A stretch of 64,000 nt of DNA from Desulfosoma caldarium (GTDB taxonomy: Bacteria > Desulfobacterota > Syntrophobacteria > Syntrophobacterales > DSM-9756). The notes beneath the pieces are model-generated. The model was not told the origin of the DNA. It was given only the letters and a program-made list of their open reading frames with translations, and ran no database searches. How positions within the stretch are numbered: position 1 is the stretch's first letter; each line of letters opens with the position of its first letter. The stretch spans positions 248,001-312,000 of the forward strand of contig NZ_RJVA01000009.1 in assembly GCF_003751385.1 (NCBI RefSeq), in the 5' to 3' direction. A program made the translations under genes and the position numbers. Shown here piece by piece: positions 27,207 through 36,529 of this stretch.

Positions 27207-28163
27207 TCATTGCCCCTTCTTTTTCAGCATTTCCATAAAAGGATTGGCGCCGAATCCGCCGGAACCTCCGGAAGGCGGAAAGGGATTTTGGGACGATTCT
27301 TGCCCGTAGCTTTGACCCTGACGGGCTTTTTGGATGGCCTGTTGCAAGGGGCTGGTCCCGCTGCCACCTTGAGCCTGTCCCTGGCCTGTAGGCATCGCGC
27401 CTTTTCCTTGGACACTGCCCTTGGCGGGAGCTGGTCCAAAGGGATTAAGAGGCTGGCCTTGACCTTGTTGCCGCCGCGTGCCCTGCGGTGTCGCACTCTC
27501 CACGTCCTGGCCTTTAGACGGGGACCCCGCGGTCACTTCAATCGGTTGTGGTCGATCTTTTTCAGGGCCGTAAAGCGGTAGCCGAAGATTTTCTCCATTT
27601 CCTTCCAAAACGACGGCGTTGGCCCCAATTTCTTTCAGGACATAAGGCCCTACGGTGTCGCCTTCCCCGTACCACGCTGCCGAAGAGGCCCTGTCTTTCG
27701 AAGCCGTTCCCGTTTCCAGAAGCGCCTTTTTTCCCTTCTCAGTCCTCATAACCCCCGTGAAGGTGACCCTCGCTGACGTCTTTCCATGCGTCATGGATCT
27801 GTCGAGTCCACTGCGCTCCGGCGCGAAAAGATGCTTGGTCACCATGGGTGGCTGCGCCTCATCAGTAGCGGCCGCTGCGCCGGCGGCCCACCCCCCCACG
27901 GCAGGGCCCAGCACTATGGTCACCAAGCCCACGGCCATCATAAAAATCCGAATCAGCCTTTTATTTGTTGACCATCCCAGTCTGAAAGCGTTTCGACAAC
28001 CATGGCCCGCACATCGTTCAGGATCCAGATCGTTCACAGACACCTGCCCCAGCAGGCAGACTCTGGGCTCGACCGCGGAGCCGATCAATGTTCTCGTCCG
28101 AGGAGGCCCCGTTCCCCGACCTCGATCGCGGCTGAAAATCGGTGCGCTTTTTGCCTCTTTCAT
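27207..28163 (-). CDS. gspC: GspC-like type II secretion protein
   Basis: 318 aa with GspC architecture. A membrane helix (FMMAVGLVTIVLGPAVGGWA) near residues 74-93 is followed by a homology-region-like domain (VTKHLFAPERS, then YGEGDTVGPYVLKEI and VVLEGNGENLRLPLYG). It lacks a PDZ domain and ends in a Gln/Gly/Pro-rich tail of about 110 residues. GspC links the inner-membrane platform to the secretin. The first 70 residues may not be real; ATG codons at 27941 or 27938 are alternatives, though AAGGA lies before 28163. It is separated from the rest of the gsp genes by a 2-kb decayed segment. Confidence 0.7.
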   Translation of the reverse strand: MKEAKSAPIFSRDRGRGTGPPRTRTLIGSAVEPRVCLLGQVSVNDLDPERCAGHGCRNAFRLGWSTNKRLIRIFMMAVGLVTIVLGPAVGGWAAGAAAATDEAQPPMVTKHLFAPERSGLDRSMTHGKTSARVTFTGVMRTEKGKKALLETGTASKDRASSAAWYGEGDTVGPYVLKEIGANAVVLEGNGENLRLPLYGPEKDRPQPIEVTAGSPSKGQDVESATPQGTRRQQGQGQPLNPFGPAPAKGSVQGKGAMPTGQGQAQGGSGTSPLQQAIQKARQGQSYGQESSQNPFPPSGGSGGFGANPFMEMLKKKGQ

Positions 28164-28225
28164 TGAGTCTTAATTCCTTTTTGGACACATTTGCCAGGGA
28201 CGGTCACACGCACGCGGGCTCAAAC

Positions 28226-28945
28226 TTCATGAAAAGAAGGTCATTGCACTCACATTGTGCTCCTGGCTCACGGGTCCGGCCCTCATGGGCCTGGCTCCGC
28301 CATGGGCTTCTGCCGCATCGTGCCGGAATGCCGCTATCGTCTCCGCACCCTTCCGCCCTTACCGGGAAGCCCTCGAGGGCCTCCAGGCCTCCCTCACTCG
28401 GCTCGGCCTTTAAACACCCAAGCTTATCAACTCTGCCCCAAGACACTCAAGGAGACTTTCGGACCGCGAATAGGGAACTCCTTCGGCTCTCCGCCGACGC
28501 TTTCATTTCCACCGACCCGGAAGCTCTGCCGGTTGCTGAAAACGTCGTCAAAGTCTGCGGCCCTCCCTGGGCTTACACCATGGTCCTAGACCCTACAAAA
28601 CTCGTTGTGGATCCCAATGGTCCTTCCTGTGGCCTTTCCCTTTCTATTCCCGCCGCTGAACAAATTTAGGCCATCGCTCGAACCCTTCCCGAAAGGAAAC
28701 GCCTGGGCGTCTTTGACTCCACGGCCGCCAACGGAGATTTTCTCCGGTAAGCACAACGCCACATGGAAAACTTCGGGCCGATCCTGCAGGCCATGACCGT
28801 GTAAGGACCCAAGGACATTCCCGATCATGTTTCTCAGACCCTGCCGAGCCTGGACGCCTTGTGGATCATTCCGGACCCGGTCAACAATTCTCCGGCCCTT
28901 GTGGAATACCTTGTGGAAACGGCTCTTTGGCACCACGTTCCATCT
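28226..28945 (+). pseudogene. decayed ABC_sub_bind-type substrate-binding protein
   Basis: Fragments in shifting frames add up to a periplasmic protein of the ABC_sub_bind type. There is a signal peptide-like VIALTLCSWLTGPALMG, then FRPYREALEGLQASLTRLG and a stop. Another frame gives DPNGPSCGLSLSIPAAEQI with a stop, then AIARTLPERKRLGVFD. After a further stop comes LDALWIIPDPVNNSPALVEY. The last block is the family's typical '...LW..PDP..NSP..' region. At least two in-frame stops and two frameshifts show it is dead. Its 3' end is cut by the IS481-type fragment. Confidence 0.7.
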
Positions 28946-29245
28946 GTGCCCAGCCCGACATCGAACACCGCCTTATTTGACCTCGGCACCGTTAAACCAA
29001 CGGAATGGTCGAACGATTCAACAGCCGAATTAAAGAGGCCTCGTCGCAAACCGGCTTCCCTACCGCAGCTCACCTAAAGAGGAAGCTATGACTCAGCACG
29101 GCCAGCTCCATAAGACCACAGTCCTTGGAAAAATATTCGCCATAGAACCCCGATTCAGCCACTCAAAATCCGACACCAAAAAAGACCTCACCTTTTTGTT
29201 AAATCCGTTCATGAGTTTGCGGGACCTGGGAGGTGGCTCCGGTTG
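28945..29245 (+). pseudogene. IS481-type transposase C-terminal fragment
   Basis: Frame 1 reads AQPDIEHRLI, stop, PRHR, stop, TNGMVERFNSRIKEASSQTG, the integrase-core segment with the catalytic glutamate region (NGMVERFN). After a frameshift comes HRTPIQPLKIRHQKRPHLFV and KSVHEFAGPG, matching the C-terminal end of IS481-family transposases (TPIQALK...RPELFVKRV). Stops and a frameshift make it non-functional. No terminal inverted repeat was identified. Confidence 0.75.
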
Positions 29246-29679
29246 TTCCGACAGGTTGGCGGCGGAAATAAGGTGGAAAGCCGTCATGGTTAAGCCGCCA
29301 GTTGCGTCGATGGGCGGGCAATGTACGGAAATTGCGTCATGGAAAGAGCCTTCAACCCGGCCAAAAGGACTCGACCCCAAGGACCGGACGGAACCCATCG
29401 TTCTACCGAATTTTCCATCCTGCGCCCGAGTATAGAACCGGAAGAAACCGTTGGGGATTTTTCCTACCCTTGGACGTGGGACTCCAGACATTCGGCTACG
29501 GAGGCGTGCTGAGGACATCCATCCAGCGCCTGCCCGGCCGTATAAGGCTGCGCTATTTTTCGGAAACCGTCCCCAGTTATCCCGGATGCGCCCGTAAGGA
29601 CACCGCTCCCGACGTCTGGCTTTTGGACCTGAACGCGGTGGGGAAGGATTGCCTTTTTCCCAAGCTGGATCTGATGGCC

Positions 29680-30060
29680 GCCGTCAACGTCCTGCCTCGA
29701 TCCCCTTCCGCCATAACCTATTGAGTCTCAGGGGTGCTCCAATAGGACTCTGCCCTGCGAAGGAACGCCTCCTGCAAGACCACCACGGGTCATGATCCTT
29801 GTCGTAGCCTTCATTGCCCGCCGCAACCACGAAAAGAATGTCGAGCGCTCCGGCATGGCCTGTTTTCCTACCCCGTATTAGGAATACCCTCCAAAGCCCA
29901 TGATGAGGACGCGGACATCGTGGGCCTTGGCAAAAAGTTCGACCCAACAGCCAGCGGAAACTCGAAACGGTGAAGCTTCGAGAAGGTGTTCGAAAAACCG
30001 GTGGACCCCGTGACGCTTCACGGGGGTCTGATTCATGTTCTTGAAAAGGGGACTTACAAA
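29680..30060 (-). pseudogene. subtilase (S8 peptidase) remnant
   Basis: On the minus strand one frame gives VELFAKAHDVRVLIMGFGGY and ends in a stop. The next frame continues with AGALDILFVVAAGNEGYDKD followed by HDP. These are adjacent hallmark blocks of subtilisin-like proteases (the '...VINMSFGGYS' strand and the oxyanion-hole 'FVVAAGNEG'). The frameshift/stop lies at about 29878. Catalytic Asp, His and Ser blocks are not found intact. It might have been a secreted substrate of the adjacent type II system; that is speculation. Confidence 0.72.
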
Positions 30061-30290
30061 GCCAATGTGGACCGAATCCTTGGAGCTTCCGCTGTCGCGC
30101 AGCTCAGCCCCTCTTCTGTTATCGAAACACGCTGTCGAAAAACAAAAACCTTCTAAGGGATCGGTGCAGAGCTGAGAATTGCTCCACTTGGCATATGGAT
30201 GACTGTCCAAAAAATGATTTGTCAAGGAGTGGGACAGGGAAACCGACGCGGCCGAGTTCATGCCCGGCCGCTTTTTGAAGAGCGCACGGT

Positions 30291-31472
30291 TCACTGCGCC
30301 ATGGGGCTCACGGGCGGGCCCACAAGAATGGTCCCGTAACGGGTCCGATCCGGAGCCAAAATGCCGCCGGCGGGTGTGACATAAAAGGTGCCGTCCACGC
30401 GGCTGCGAAGGACTTCGCGGCCGGTGAGGCTGGCCACGAAGTTGTCAACGAGGCGGCCCACGGCGTGCTGAATGGCTTCGCTGGTCAGAATGTCCACATC
30501 CTTTTCGCCGAACACGGTCTTGGGCATGACCTTCACTTCGGCACGGTTCACCCACACAATCTCCCCCGTGCGCGCATCCTGGGCGATCATGCCCAACTGA
30601 ATCCACGCGTGGTCCACTCGCCCTCCCTTGTGCCCCAGAAAGGCGATGCCCGCACCGGCGGCCCCCCAGATGGCCGTGTTCAGGCTGGCATAATCCTCTT
30701 CGCGCACCAAACGGCCACCAAACCGTGGATGGCCCACGAACTTCTTGTCATTGTCTTCCAAAGGCCAGTTGTCTTTGGCCAGAGCGGCCCCCACAAGGCC
30801 GCCGATGGCCATCTTATCGATCATCTCATAGGTGTCGCTGTGCGCCACACCAAAGACCGTGCGGGATCCCACCTTTAAGAAGAACGGCAGCAATCCGGTC
30901 TGGATAGGATTGAAGCTGTCTTCCTGGCCCGCTTTGAACACCAGGAGGCGGCCTCTCACCACGTAATCGGCTCCAAACCGATTCCCAAGCCTTCGAACAG
31001 CCTCACTGTCCAGGGTAATCAATCGTTCACGGTTCCAGTAGGGTTCGGCGGAGCGGCGATGGGCTTCGTTGCGGTAGATGGCCCCAAGGATTTCCGCTTT
31101 CATGCCCGGGGACCAGTCTTTGGTCAGCTCCTTTTCCAAGGCCAGTGTGGCCGTGCTTTTGCCTTCCTCGGGCGTGGCGTCCTGAATGATGCCTTGTTCC
31201 AGCAGGTAACCGATCACATCTTCGTAGATCACAGGAGAGAAACCGAAGCGCAGCAATTCGTCGGTCAAGGCTTCGTTGACCAGAATGTTTCGCCTCCAGT
31301 AGCCATAAAGGGAATCCTCAGGCGTGTAGTCGGAAAAGGGCACCACCACCACTTTCTTGAATTCGCCAACCGAAGACTCGCGGGCCACGGGAGTCTTAAG
31401 TTCCATCACCGACGTGCCACAGCCGGAAAGGACCCACAGTCCCAGCCCTATCGCCACGAATTGTCTGATCAT
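30291..31472 (-). CDS. CsgG-like outer-membrane lipoprotein
   Basis: About 393 aa from ATG 31472. A lipoprotein signal ends in WVLSGCGTS. The body has features of CsgG-like lipoproteins: VVVVPFSDYTPEDSLYGYWR, TDELLRFGFSPVIYEDV, FGADYVVRGRLLVF and LGMIAQDARTGEIVWVNRAE. An earlier ATG at 31502 would add 10 residues. It follows the BACON-like gene by 66 bases on the same strand and is the last intact gene of the main gsp operon. Possible roles are an accessory outer-membrane partner of the secreted beta-repeat protein or of the secretin. Function unproven. Confidence 0.7.
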   Translation of the reverse strand: MIRQFVAIGLGLWVLSGCGTSVMELKTPVARESSVGEFKKVVVVPFSDYTPEDSLYGYWRRNILVNEALTDELLRFGFSPVIYEDVIGYLLEQGIIQDATPEEGKSTATLALEKELTKDWSPGMKAEILGAIYRNEAHRRSAEPYWNRERLITLDSEAVRRLGNRFGADYVVRGRLLVFKAGQEDSFNPIQTGLLPFFLKVGSRTVFGVAHSDTYEMIDKMAIGGLVGAALAKDNWPLEDNDKKFVGHPRFGGRLVREEDYASLNTAIWGAAGAGIAFLGHKGGRVDHAWIQLGMIAQDARTGEIVWVNRAEVKVMPKTVFGEKDVDILTSEAIQHAVGRLVDNFVASLTGREVLRSRVDGTFYVTPAGGILAPDRTRYGTILVGPPVSPMAQ

Positions 31473-31538
31473 CGCCCTCTCCTTACGACCGTCCCGAGAC
31501 ATCCCCCTGTCTTCCGAGAACCTTGTGCCTTTTCCGGT

Positions 31539-33461
31539 TCACTGAAATGCCACCCGGGTCGCCTCAAAGGTCTCCCATGAAGCCCCATACCGGAAGGTCC
31601 ACCGCCCTGTCATCTTTTGTGAGGTCAAGGAGGTGATTTCGTATCTATATGGCACACCCCTTTCCGAAAATTCCAGAATATAAAGCGTGCTCATGCCGTC
31701 TCCGGGCCGGCACACCACCGGCGTGTCCCCCCAGGTTCCCACAAAATTGACGGTTCCAGGGTCGCGGTGCAGCCGCAACGGTCGCTCCGCGCCGTAGTCG
31801 TAGACGTCCCCTCGATAGGTTTCGCTGACCAACCAGGTGCCTTCGATGGTGCGCACATTGATTTGCGCTCGCTGCACTTCCACCGCATCCCCCAAGCTTC
31901 TTCCCACCCGGGAACTCACGATGATGCGGCCTTGCAAGCCGAGAAGACGCACAGGTCCGAGAGGAATGGACCCAATGGGGCCGGCGGCGTAGTAGAAATC
32001 GTCGGCTCCTGGCTGCTTCACGCCGCCTTGAAACGCCACGGCAAAACCGTTCGCGTGCTGAGGCGAAAGCGCGTAAACCAGCCCGGGCACAGTGTCGGGA
32101 AACGCCACGAGCAGATAGACTTTCTGATCCAAGCTGCAGGCTTCATCCAGGCTGCCCTGGGCTCCGTCGGGATCCATCCACACACCTCCGGCCTGAACGC
32201 ACAGGCCTTGCGTCGGATAGTTGACCGTCAGCGCAGGAGCGGTCAAAATGAGGCCTAACCAGGCCGTGTCCACCGTTTCCACCAAGAGAAAACCGGATGA
32301 GGTCTGGGAAATGTCCGCCGAAATCGGAGGCGCACTGATGGGCTCCCCGGGACGGCGCACCTCCACCATAACCGGAATCACGCGGTAGGCGTCCCCGGTT
32401 GCGTTGTAAACCGTGATTCGGGCCGAAAACCGGCCGAAGCCCATGGCCTGAAGGACCGTGTCAACGGGGGTCACCTGAATGGACCCGGACCTGCCCGTGG
32501 CTCCCGGCACTTCCGCGTCGGAATTCACCGAGATTTGCACAAACGCCACATCCACCGTGGCAAACCACCCCGGTTCCTGGGAAATCACCAACAGGGTCTG
32601 TGAGGAAGCCGTATCCAACAGCCCGTCGGCCGAGCGTTCAAGGCTCCAGAAGAGAGAGCCCGGAAAGACGGTCAAACGTTCCCGCGCCACCGTCATTACC
32701 CGCGCCTTGACCACCAGTTCCACCGGCTCCGTGGATAAGCCGGAATAGAAGATCACCGTGCCTTCCACATAGGATTCGTCGGCAAGGACAGGAATCTTTG
32801 TGGGATCCACGGTCAGAGTGGCCGAGCTATTGCCGGTGCCGCTGGACGGCGCAAGTGTCAGCCAGGGCACGGCGCTGACCGCAGACCATAAGAAGCTCGT
32901 ATGGGTCGGATCGGCATTGCGTATGCTGACGGAAAAGGCTCGCGGTGAGAGATCCGCCGTGGTGAAATCCAACTGAAACTGCGTGGGGGAAACTGTGAGC
33001 AGGTTTCCCGGCGTGCGAATGACCGTCATGGAAGCGGTAAGGTCGGCGGACTTGGAGGGATCGAGCTCGGAAATCACGGTGATGGTTCCCGTAAAGGTCC
33101 CTTCCATGAATTCGGAAATGGATGGAGTCACCGTAAAGGTCCCCGGAATCGTTCCGGATGTGGGCTGCAGCGTCAACCAGACGGCGTCACTGGAAGCCAG
33201 GAAGGTGGATGTTTGGCCGTCCGCTGCCTGAGGGCCTCCGGTCACCGTCACGGTAAAAGACCCAGGCTCCAAACTCTCCCCGGGAAGCAGCCGGAAGGTT
33301 CCCACGTCCACAAAACTCGGCGAAACCACGAGGGTTTCATTATCCGTTGCGTTATCGCTCCCGTTCTCTTCCTGACTCCAGCCGGCACCGGGAAGCAACA
33401 AAAGCACCCACACCAGTACGATCCACACGGGCAAGCCTACGCCTTGCGCCCGAACCTTCAT
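31539..33461 (-). CDS. secreted protein with BACON-like beta-sandwich repeats
   Basis: 640 aa. Signal peptide (residues about 10-29, ending PGAGWSQE) and then about three all-beta repeats of the BACON type. The diagnostic 'W-L-T-L-x-P-x-S-G-T' appears as VWLTLQPTSGTIPGTFTV and PWLTLAPSSGTGNSSATL. A C-terminal region of 250 residues is of a different type (LLVETVDTAWLGLILTAPAL, then RYEITSLTSQKMTGRWTFRY). BACON modules are linked to carbohydrate or mucin binding. It follows the secretin gene in the same direction (117-base gap), so it is probably a substrate or surface partner of the type II system. Confidence 0.72.
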   Translation of the reverse strand: MKVRAQGVGLPVWIVLVWVLLLLPGAGWSQEENGSDNATDNETLVVSPSFVDVGTFRLLPGESLEPGSFTVTVTGGPQAADGQTSTFLASSDAVWLTLQPTSGTIPGTFTVTPSISEFMEGTFTGTITVISELDPSKSADLTASMTVIRTPGNLLTVSPTQFQLDFTTADLSPRAFSVSIRNADPTHTSFLWSAVSAVPWLTLAPSSGTGNSSATLTVDPTKIPVLADESYVEGTVIFYSGLSTEPVELVVKARVMTVARERLTVFPGSLFWSLERSADGLLDTASSQTLLVISQEPGWFATVDVAFVQISVNSDAEVPGATGRSGSIQVTPVDTVLQAMGFGRFSARITVYNATGDAYRVIPVMVEVRRPGEPISAPPISADISQTSSGFLLVETVDTAWLGLILTAPALTVNYPTQGLCVQAGGVWMDPDGAQGSLDEACSLDQKVYLLVAFPDTVPGLVYALSPQHANGFAVAFQGGVKQPGADDFYYAAGPIGSIPLGPVRLLGLQGRIIVSSRVGRSLGDAVEVQRAQINVRTIEGTWLVSETYRGDVYDYGAERPLRLHRDPGTVNFVGTWGDTPVVCRPGDGMSTLYILEFSERGVPYRYEITSLTSQKMTGRWTFRYGASWETFEATRVAFQ

Positions 33462-33577
33462 GGAAGACCCTCCTTGACTCGGCTCTTCACCTAGGGCACC
33501 GTCTGCGCCCTTTTTCCTATCGCCAACGGCCCCTCTGGGAAGGGCCGAACCTTTCCAGACACACAGTGGTAACTGTG

Positions 33578-35917
33578 TTATCGTCCTTCTGGTTCAGGTG
33601 CTTTAAGATTTTCTTCCACCACGCCGCCACGCGACCGAAGCAATTCCCTTAGGCCCTCAACTTTTCGAGAAAATTCCTGAGTCACCATTTCCGCTTCCTT
33701 GCGATCTCGAACCACCCGCGGGGTGATCAGAATAATTAGTTCTGTCTTGGAGCTTTCTTTTCCTTCACTGCCGAAAACATATTTCAAAAGAGGAAGGTTA
33801 CGCAAGCCCGGAATGCCGGAGCGGCTCACCGAATTGCGGTTTCGCATCAAGCCGCCGATGACAATCGTCTGCCCGTTCTGTACCACCAGGGAGGTTTCCG
33901 CCACGCGGCTCACAATGGATGTGGTCTTGAGGTCCGGATCTTTTTCACCGCGCTCACTGACTTCCTGGGAAATATCCATTTTGACCAGGCCGCTGGAATT
34001 GATGTGGGGTGTGACTTTGAGAATGATGCCGGTTTTGCGGTACTGAATGGTGCGCGAGGTCGCCGTGGTTTCCTGGCTTGTCACCTCTCCGGTGACAATG
34101 GGAATTTCTTCCGCCACTTCGATGTAGGCCTCCTTGTTGTCCGAAGCCATGATATTGGGCGATGAGAGAATATTCAACGACGTGTCTTTTCCCAAGGCGT
34201 TGATGAGGCCTCGAAGAAAATCCGTGCTATCGAAGACAGCGGCGGCAAATCCCGTGCCCGTTTCCAAGGCCGTATTCACGGCCCGGGAACGGGCGTTATC
34301 CAGCACAAACTGTCCCGTATAATCCTTGTAGTGTCCTTGCAGAAACCATTCGATGCCGTATTCCACGGACCCCGAAAGGGACAGTTCCGCAATGATGACA
34401 TTGATGAGCACCTGACGTGGAATCTGATCCAACTTTTCCAGGACCTTACGAATGATGTGGTAATCCTTTTCCCTGGCTTTGATGACGATACTGTTGGTGG
34501 CCTCGTCTGGAATGAAGGCCACCTCGCCTTCCAAGGCACCGCCGGCGGCGCCCACAGTCGATCTTTCGGGTATCGTGGGGCCCGAGGCCGAGGCGCCGGA
34601 AGCCGACGGTCTTGCCGTGGAAAGTCCGGCGCCGGTGGAGCCGGTGAGGGGCGAAGAGGTCCTGGAACGTGACCGGGACGATCGGGTGCCGGCCAACGAT
34701 GGGCTCCCTTCAGCAGTTCTCGAAGTCCGTGACGTGCTTGTGGACAGACCGTAGACCCGAGACAACACGTCGGCCAATTCCACTGCCGACCCGTTTTCCA
34801 CAGAATACACATAGATCCCCTCGCCGGCTTCCCCGGGCCGATCGATCACCGCAAGCCATCGGGCCGCCTGGTCAATGAGTGCGGGCCAGCGCGTGGCCAG
34901 AAACACGGCGTTGAGACTCCTGATGGCAAACAGCTGAAACCCTCCCGAATCCGCCCCGGGACGCACAAAAAGCCCTTCCTTACTCAAAATCTCCGTCAGT
35001 TCCTGGGCCACCTCAGACGCTTCTGCATAACGCAAAGGAAAGATTCTCCAGGACACCTCCTGAATGCGATCCATGTCCATGATGGCAAGGACTCCGGCCA
35101 CCTTTTCGATATTGGTCAAAGTGTCCGTCACCACCAAAGCGTTGCTGGCCTTGTCCGGCACCACCACGGCATTGGGCGAAAGAAACGGTTTGATGTTGGC
35201 CGCGGCAGTTTCCGCACCGAGATATCGCAGTCGAATGAGGCGGGTCACATCCACAAAGCCGGCTTCCACCGCCCCATCATCGATGCCGGCCCCGCTCAAG
35301 CCTGGTCCCAGATCTTTGCGCACCACCTTGACCATGTCGCCCGGTCCGGGCACCAACGCCAGACCGCTGACTTGAAGAACATCGTTCAACAGCTTAAAGA
35401 AAGCAGGCTTGGTGTAGGAGCCCTTGGCCCGAAAGGTGACTTTGGCCTTGATGCTGGGATCCACGATGTAGTTGACCTCAAACAATTGATAGAGGGTGGC
35501 GTCCAGGACTTGGTAGAGATCCGCCGCATCAAAGGCCATATCGATGTCCACTGTCTTGTCGGCATCGGACATTTTGGCGGCTTCACGGCGGGCTTGTTGC
35601 GCCACGGCCGCAGGAATGGCCTCCGTGCTCAACCGGCCTTGATAGGAAAGCTCCCGCGGCGAAACCTTCGCCAAAGATTCCTCCTCGTTGGATGGAAGTA
35701 CGACCGCCTCGGCTGTCTTATCCGATCCATCCTTCGCTCCCGAAACCGTCTGCGGCGTGGATGGCGTTATCAACGGCGGTTTCGATTCAGCAGAAGGCTC
35801 CGCAGGGGCCCGGCCCTGCAGCGACGTCGTTGCGCATCCCGTCATGCCCAGAGCCAGACATATGAGCCCGGCTCGCATCAGCACCCTCCAGGCGACACGC
35901 CACCCTTTCATCCTCAC
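33578..35917 (-). CDS. gspD: type II secretion secretin GspD
   Basis: Outer-membrane secretin, 779 aa. Lipoprotein-like N-terminus (ALGMTGCATT), then N0 domain (about 115-190), N1-N3 repeats (for example RLIRLRYLGAETAAANIKPF and RIFPLRYAEASEVAQELTEI), a Ser/Arg-rich loop (about 395-450), and the secretin core with VQNGQTIVIGGLMRNRNS and GIPGLRNLPLLKYVFGS. Forms the multimeric outer-membrane channel. The lipobox suggests self-piloting without a separate pilotin. Preceded by gspM with a 15-base gap. Ends before the BACON-like gene. Confidence 0.95.
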   Translation of the reverse strand: MRMKGWRVAWRVLMRAGLICLALGMTGCATTSLQGRAPAEPSAESKPPLITPSTPQTVSGAKDGSDKTAEAVVLPSNEEESLAKVSPRELSYQGRLSTEAIPAAVAQQARREAAKMSDADKTVDIDMAFDAADLYQVLDATLYQLFEVNYIVDPSIKAKVTFRAKGSYTKPAFFKLLNDVLQVSGLALVPGPGDMVKVVRKDLGPGLSGAGIDDGAVEAGFVDVTRLIRLRYLGAETAAANIKPFLSPNAVVVPDKASNALVVTDTLTNIEKVAGVLAIMDMDRIQEVSWRIFPLRYAEASEVAQELTEILSKEGLFVRPGADSGGFQLFAIRSLNAVFLATRWPALIDQAARWLAVIDRPGEAGEGIYVYSVENGSAVELADVLSRVYGLSTSTSRTSRTAEGSPSLAGTRSSRSRSRTSSPLTGSTGAGLSTARPSASGASASGPTIPERSTVGAAGGALEGEVAFIPDEATNSIVIKAREKDYHIIRKVLEKLDQIPRQVLINVIIAELSLSGSVEYGIEWFLQGHYKDYTGQFVLDNARSRAVNTALETGTGFAAAVFDSTDFLRGLINALGKDTSLNILSSPNIMASDNKEAYIEVAEEIPIVTGEVTSQETTATSRTIQYRKTGIILKVTPHINSSGLVKMDISQEVSERGEKDPDLKTTSIVSRVAETSLVVQNGQTIVIGGLMRNRNSVSRSGIPGLRNLPLLKYVFGSEGKESSKTELIILITPRVVRDRKEAEMVTQEFSRKVEGLRELLRSRGGVVEENLKAPEPEGR

Positions 35918-35932
35918 GTCTCCTTTAGTGGT

Positions 35933-36529
35933 TCAGTTTTGAGAGGCCTGATTCAGCACGGTCTTTAAGCTCGTGGTATCCACAAACAAGGTGCCCACAC
36001 GTAACGTGACGAACAAAGGGAAATCCTTTGCGGGACGATAGACCACGCTCAGGGATTCCACGCGGATCAGTTTCTCGTCTTCTTCCAGAACCTTGAGCAG
36101 TTCCGCGAGAGCTGAAGGGTTGGCGCTCAATCGAAATTCCACCTGAGCCATGGGAATCTCCTCCCAGGCCGTCGGGTTGAGGACATTGTAGGCCTGCACC
36201 TGAAGGCCCGCCTTTTCAAAGGATTCCTGAAGGCGCTGCTGCATTTTGGACGCCGCATCGTCCAGGCTCTTGGCCTCCAGCAGCAACTGTTCCACGCGAC
36301 CCAATTCTTCGGCCAATTGCCCCTGATGGGACAGATCTTCTCGAATCTTGGCGATCTGCCGACGCAGCTTGTCCTGTTTGGTTTTTTGCAGATTCACGGA
36401 CGCTTCGGCCGATGAAGCGGCTTCCATCTTGGGGGCACACTGCACCATGTACCACACCACCCAAAGACCGGTGGCCAAAACCGCAATGGCCGTCCAGCGC
36501 CGCGTTCGACGACCCCAGACACCCATCAT
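35933..36529 (-). CDS. gspM: type II secretion GspM-like protein
   Basis: About 198 aa from ATG 36529, overlapping the gspL stop in an ATGA-like arrangement. Single N-terminal membrane helix (IAVLATGLWVVWYMVQ), a coiled-coil stretch (QDKLRRQIAKIREDLSHQGQ) and a C-terminal ferredoxin-like domain (VEFRLSANPSALAELLKVLE). This is the standard layout of GspM/PilO-type inner-membrane platform proteins that pair with GspL. Sequence identity in this family is low, so the call rests on topology and position between gspL and gspD. Confidence 0.85.
   Translation of the reverse strand: MMGVWGRRTRRWTAIAVLATGLWVVWYMVQCAPKMEAASSAEASVNLQKTKQDKLRRQIAKIREDLSHQGQLAEELGRVEQLLLEAKSLDDAASKMQQRLQESFEKAGLQVQAYNVLNPTAWEEIPMAQVEFRLSANPSALAELLKVLEEDEKLIRVESLSVVYRPAKDFPLFVTLRVGTLFVDTTSLKTVLNQASQN

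Larger units (their letters stand above)
28164..30290. other. 2.1-kb gene-decay zone inside the secretion locus
   Basis: No intact gene. On the plus strand it holds a frameshifted ABC_sub_bind-type gene followed directly by an IS481-type transposase end; on the minus strand, a broken subtilase (separate entries). A stretch at about 29250-29680 has coding-like but unidentified sequence on the plus strand. Separates gspC from the other gsp genes. Confidence 0.75.
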
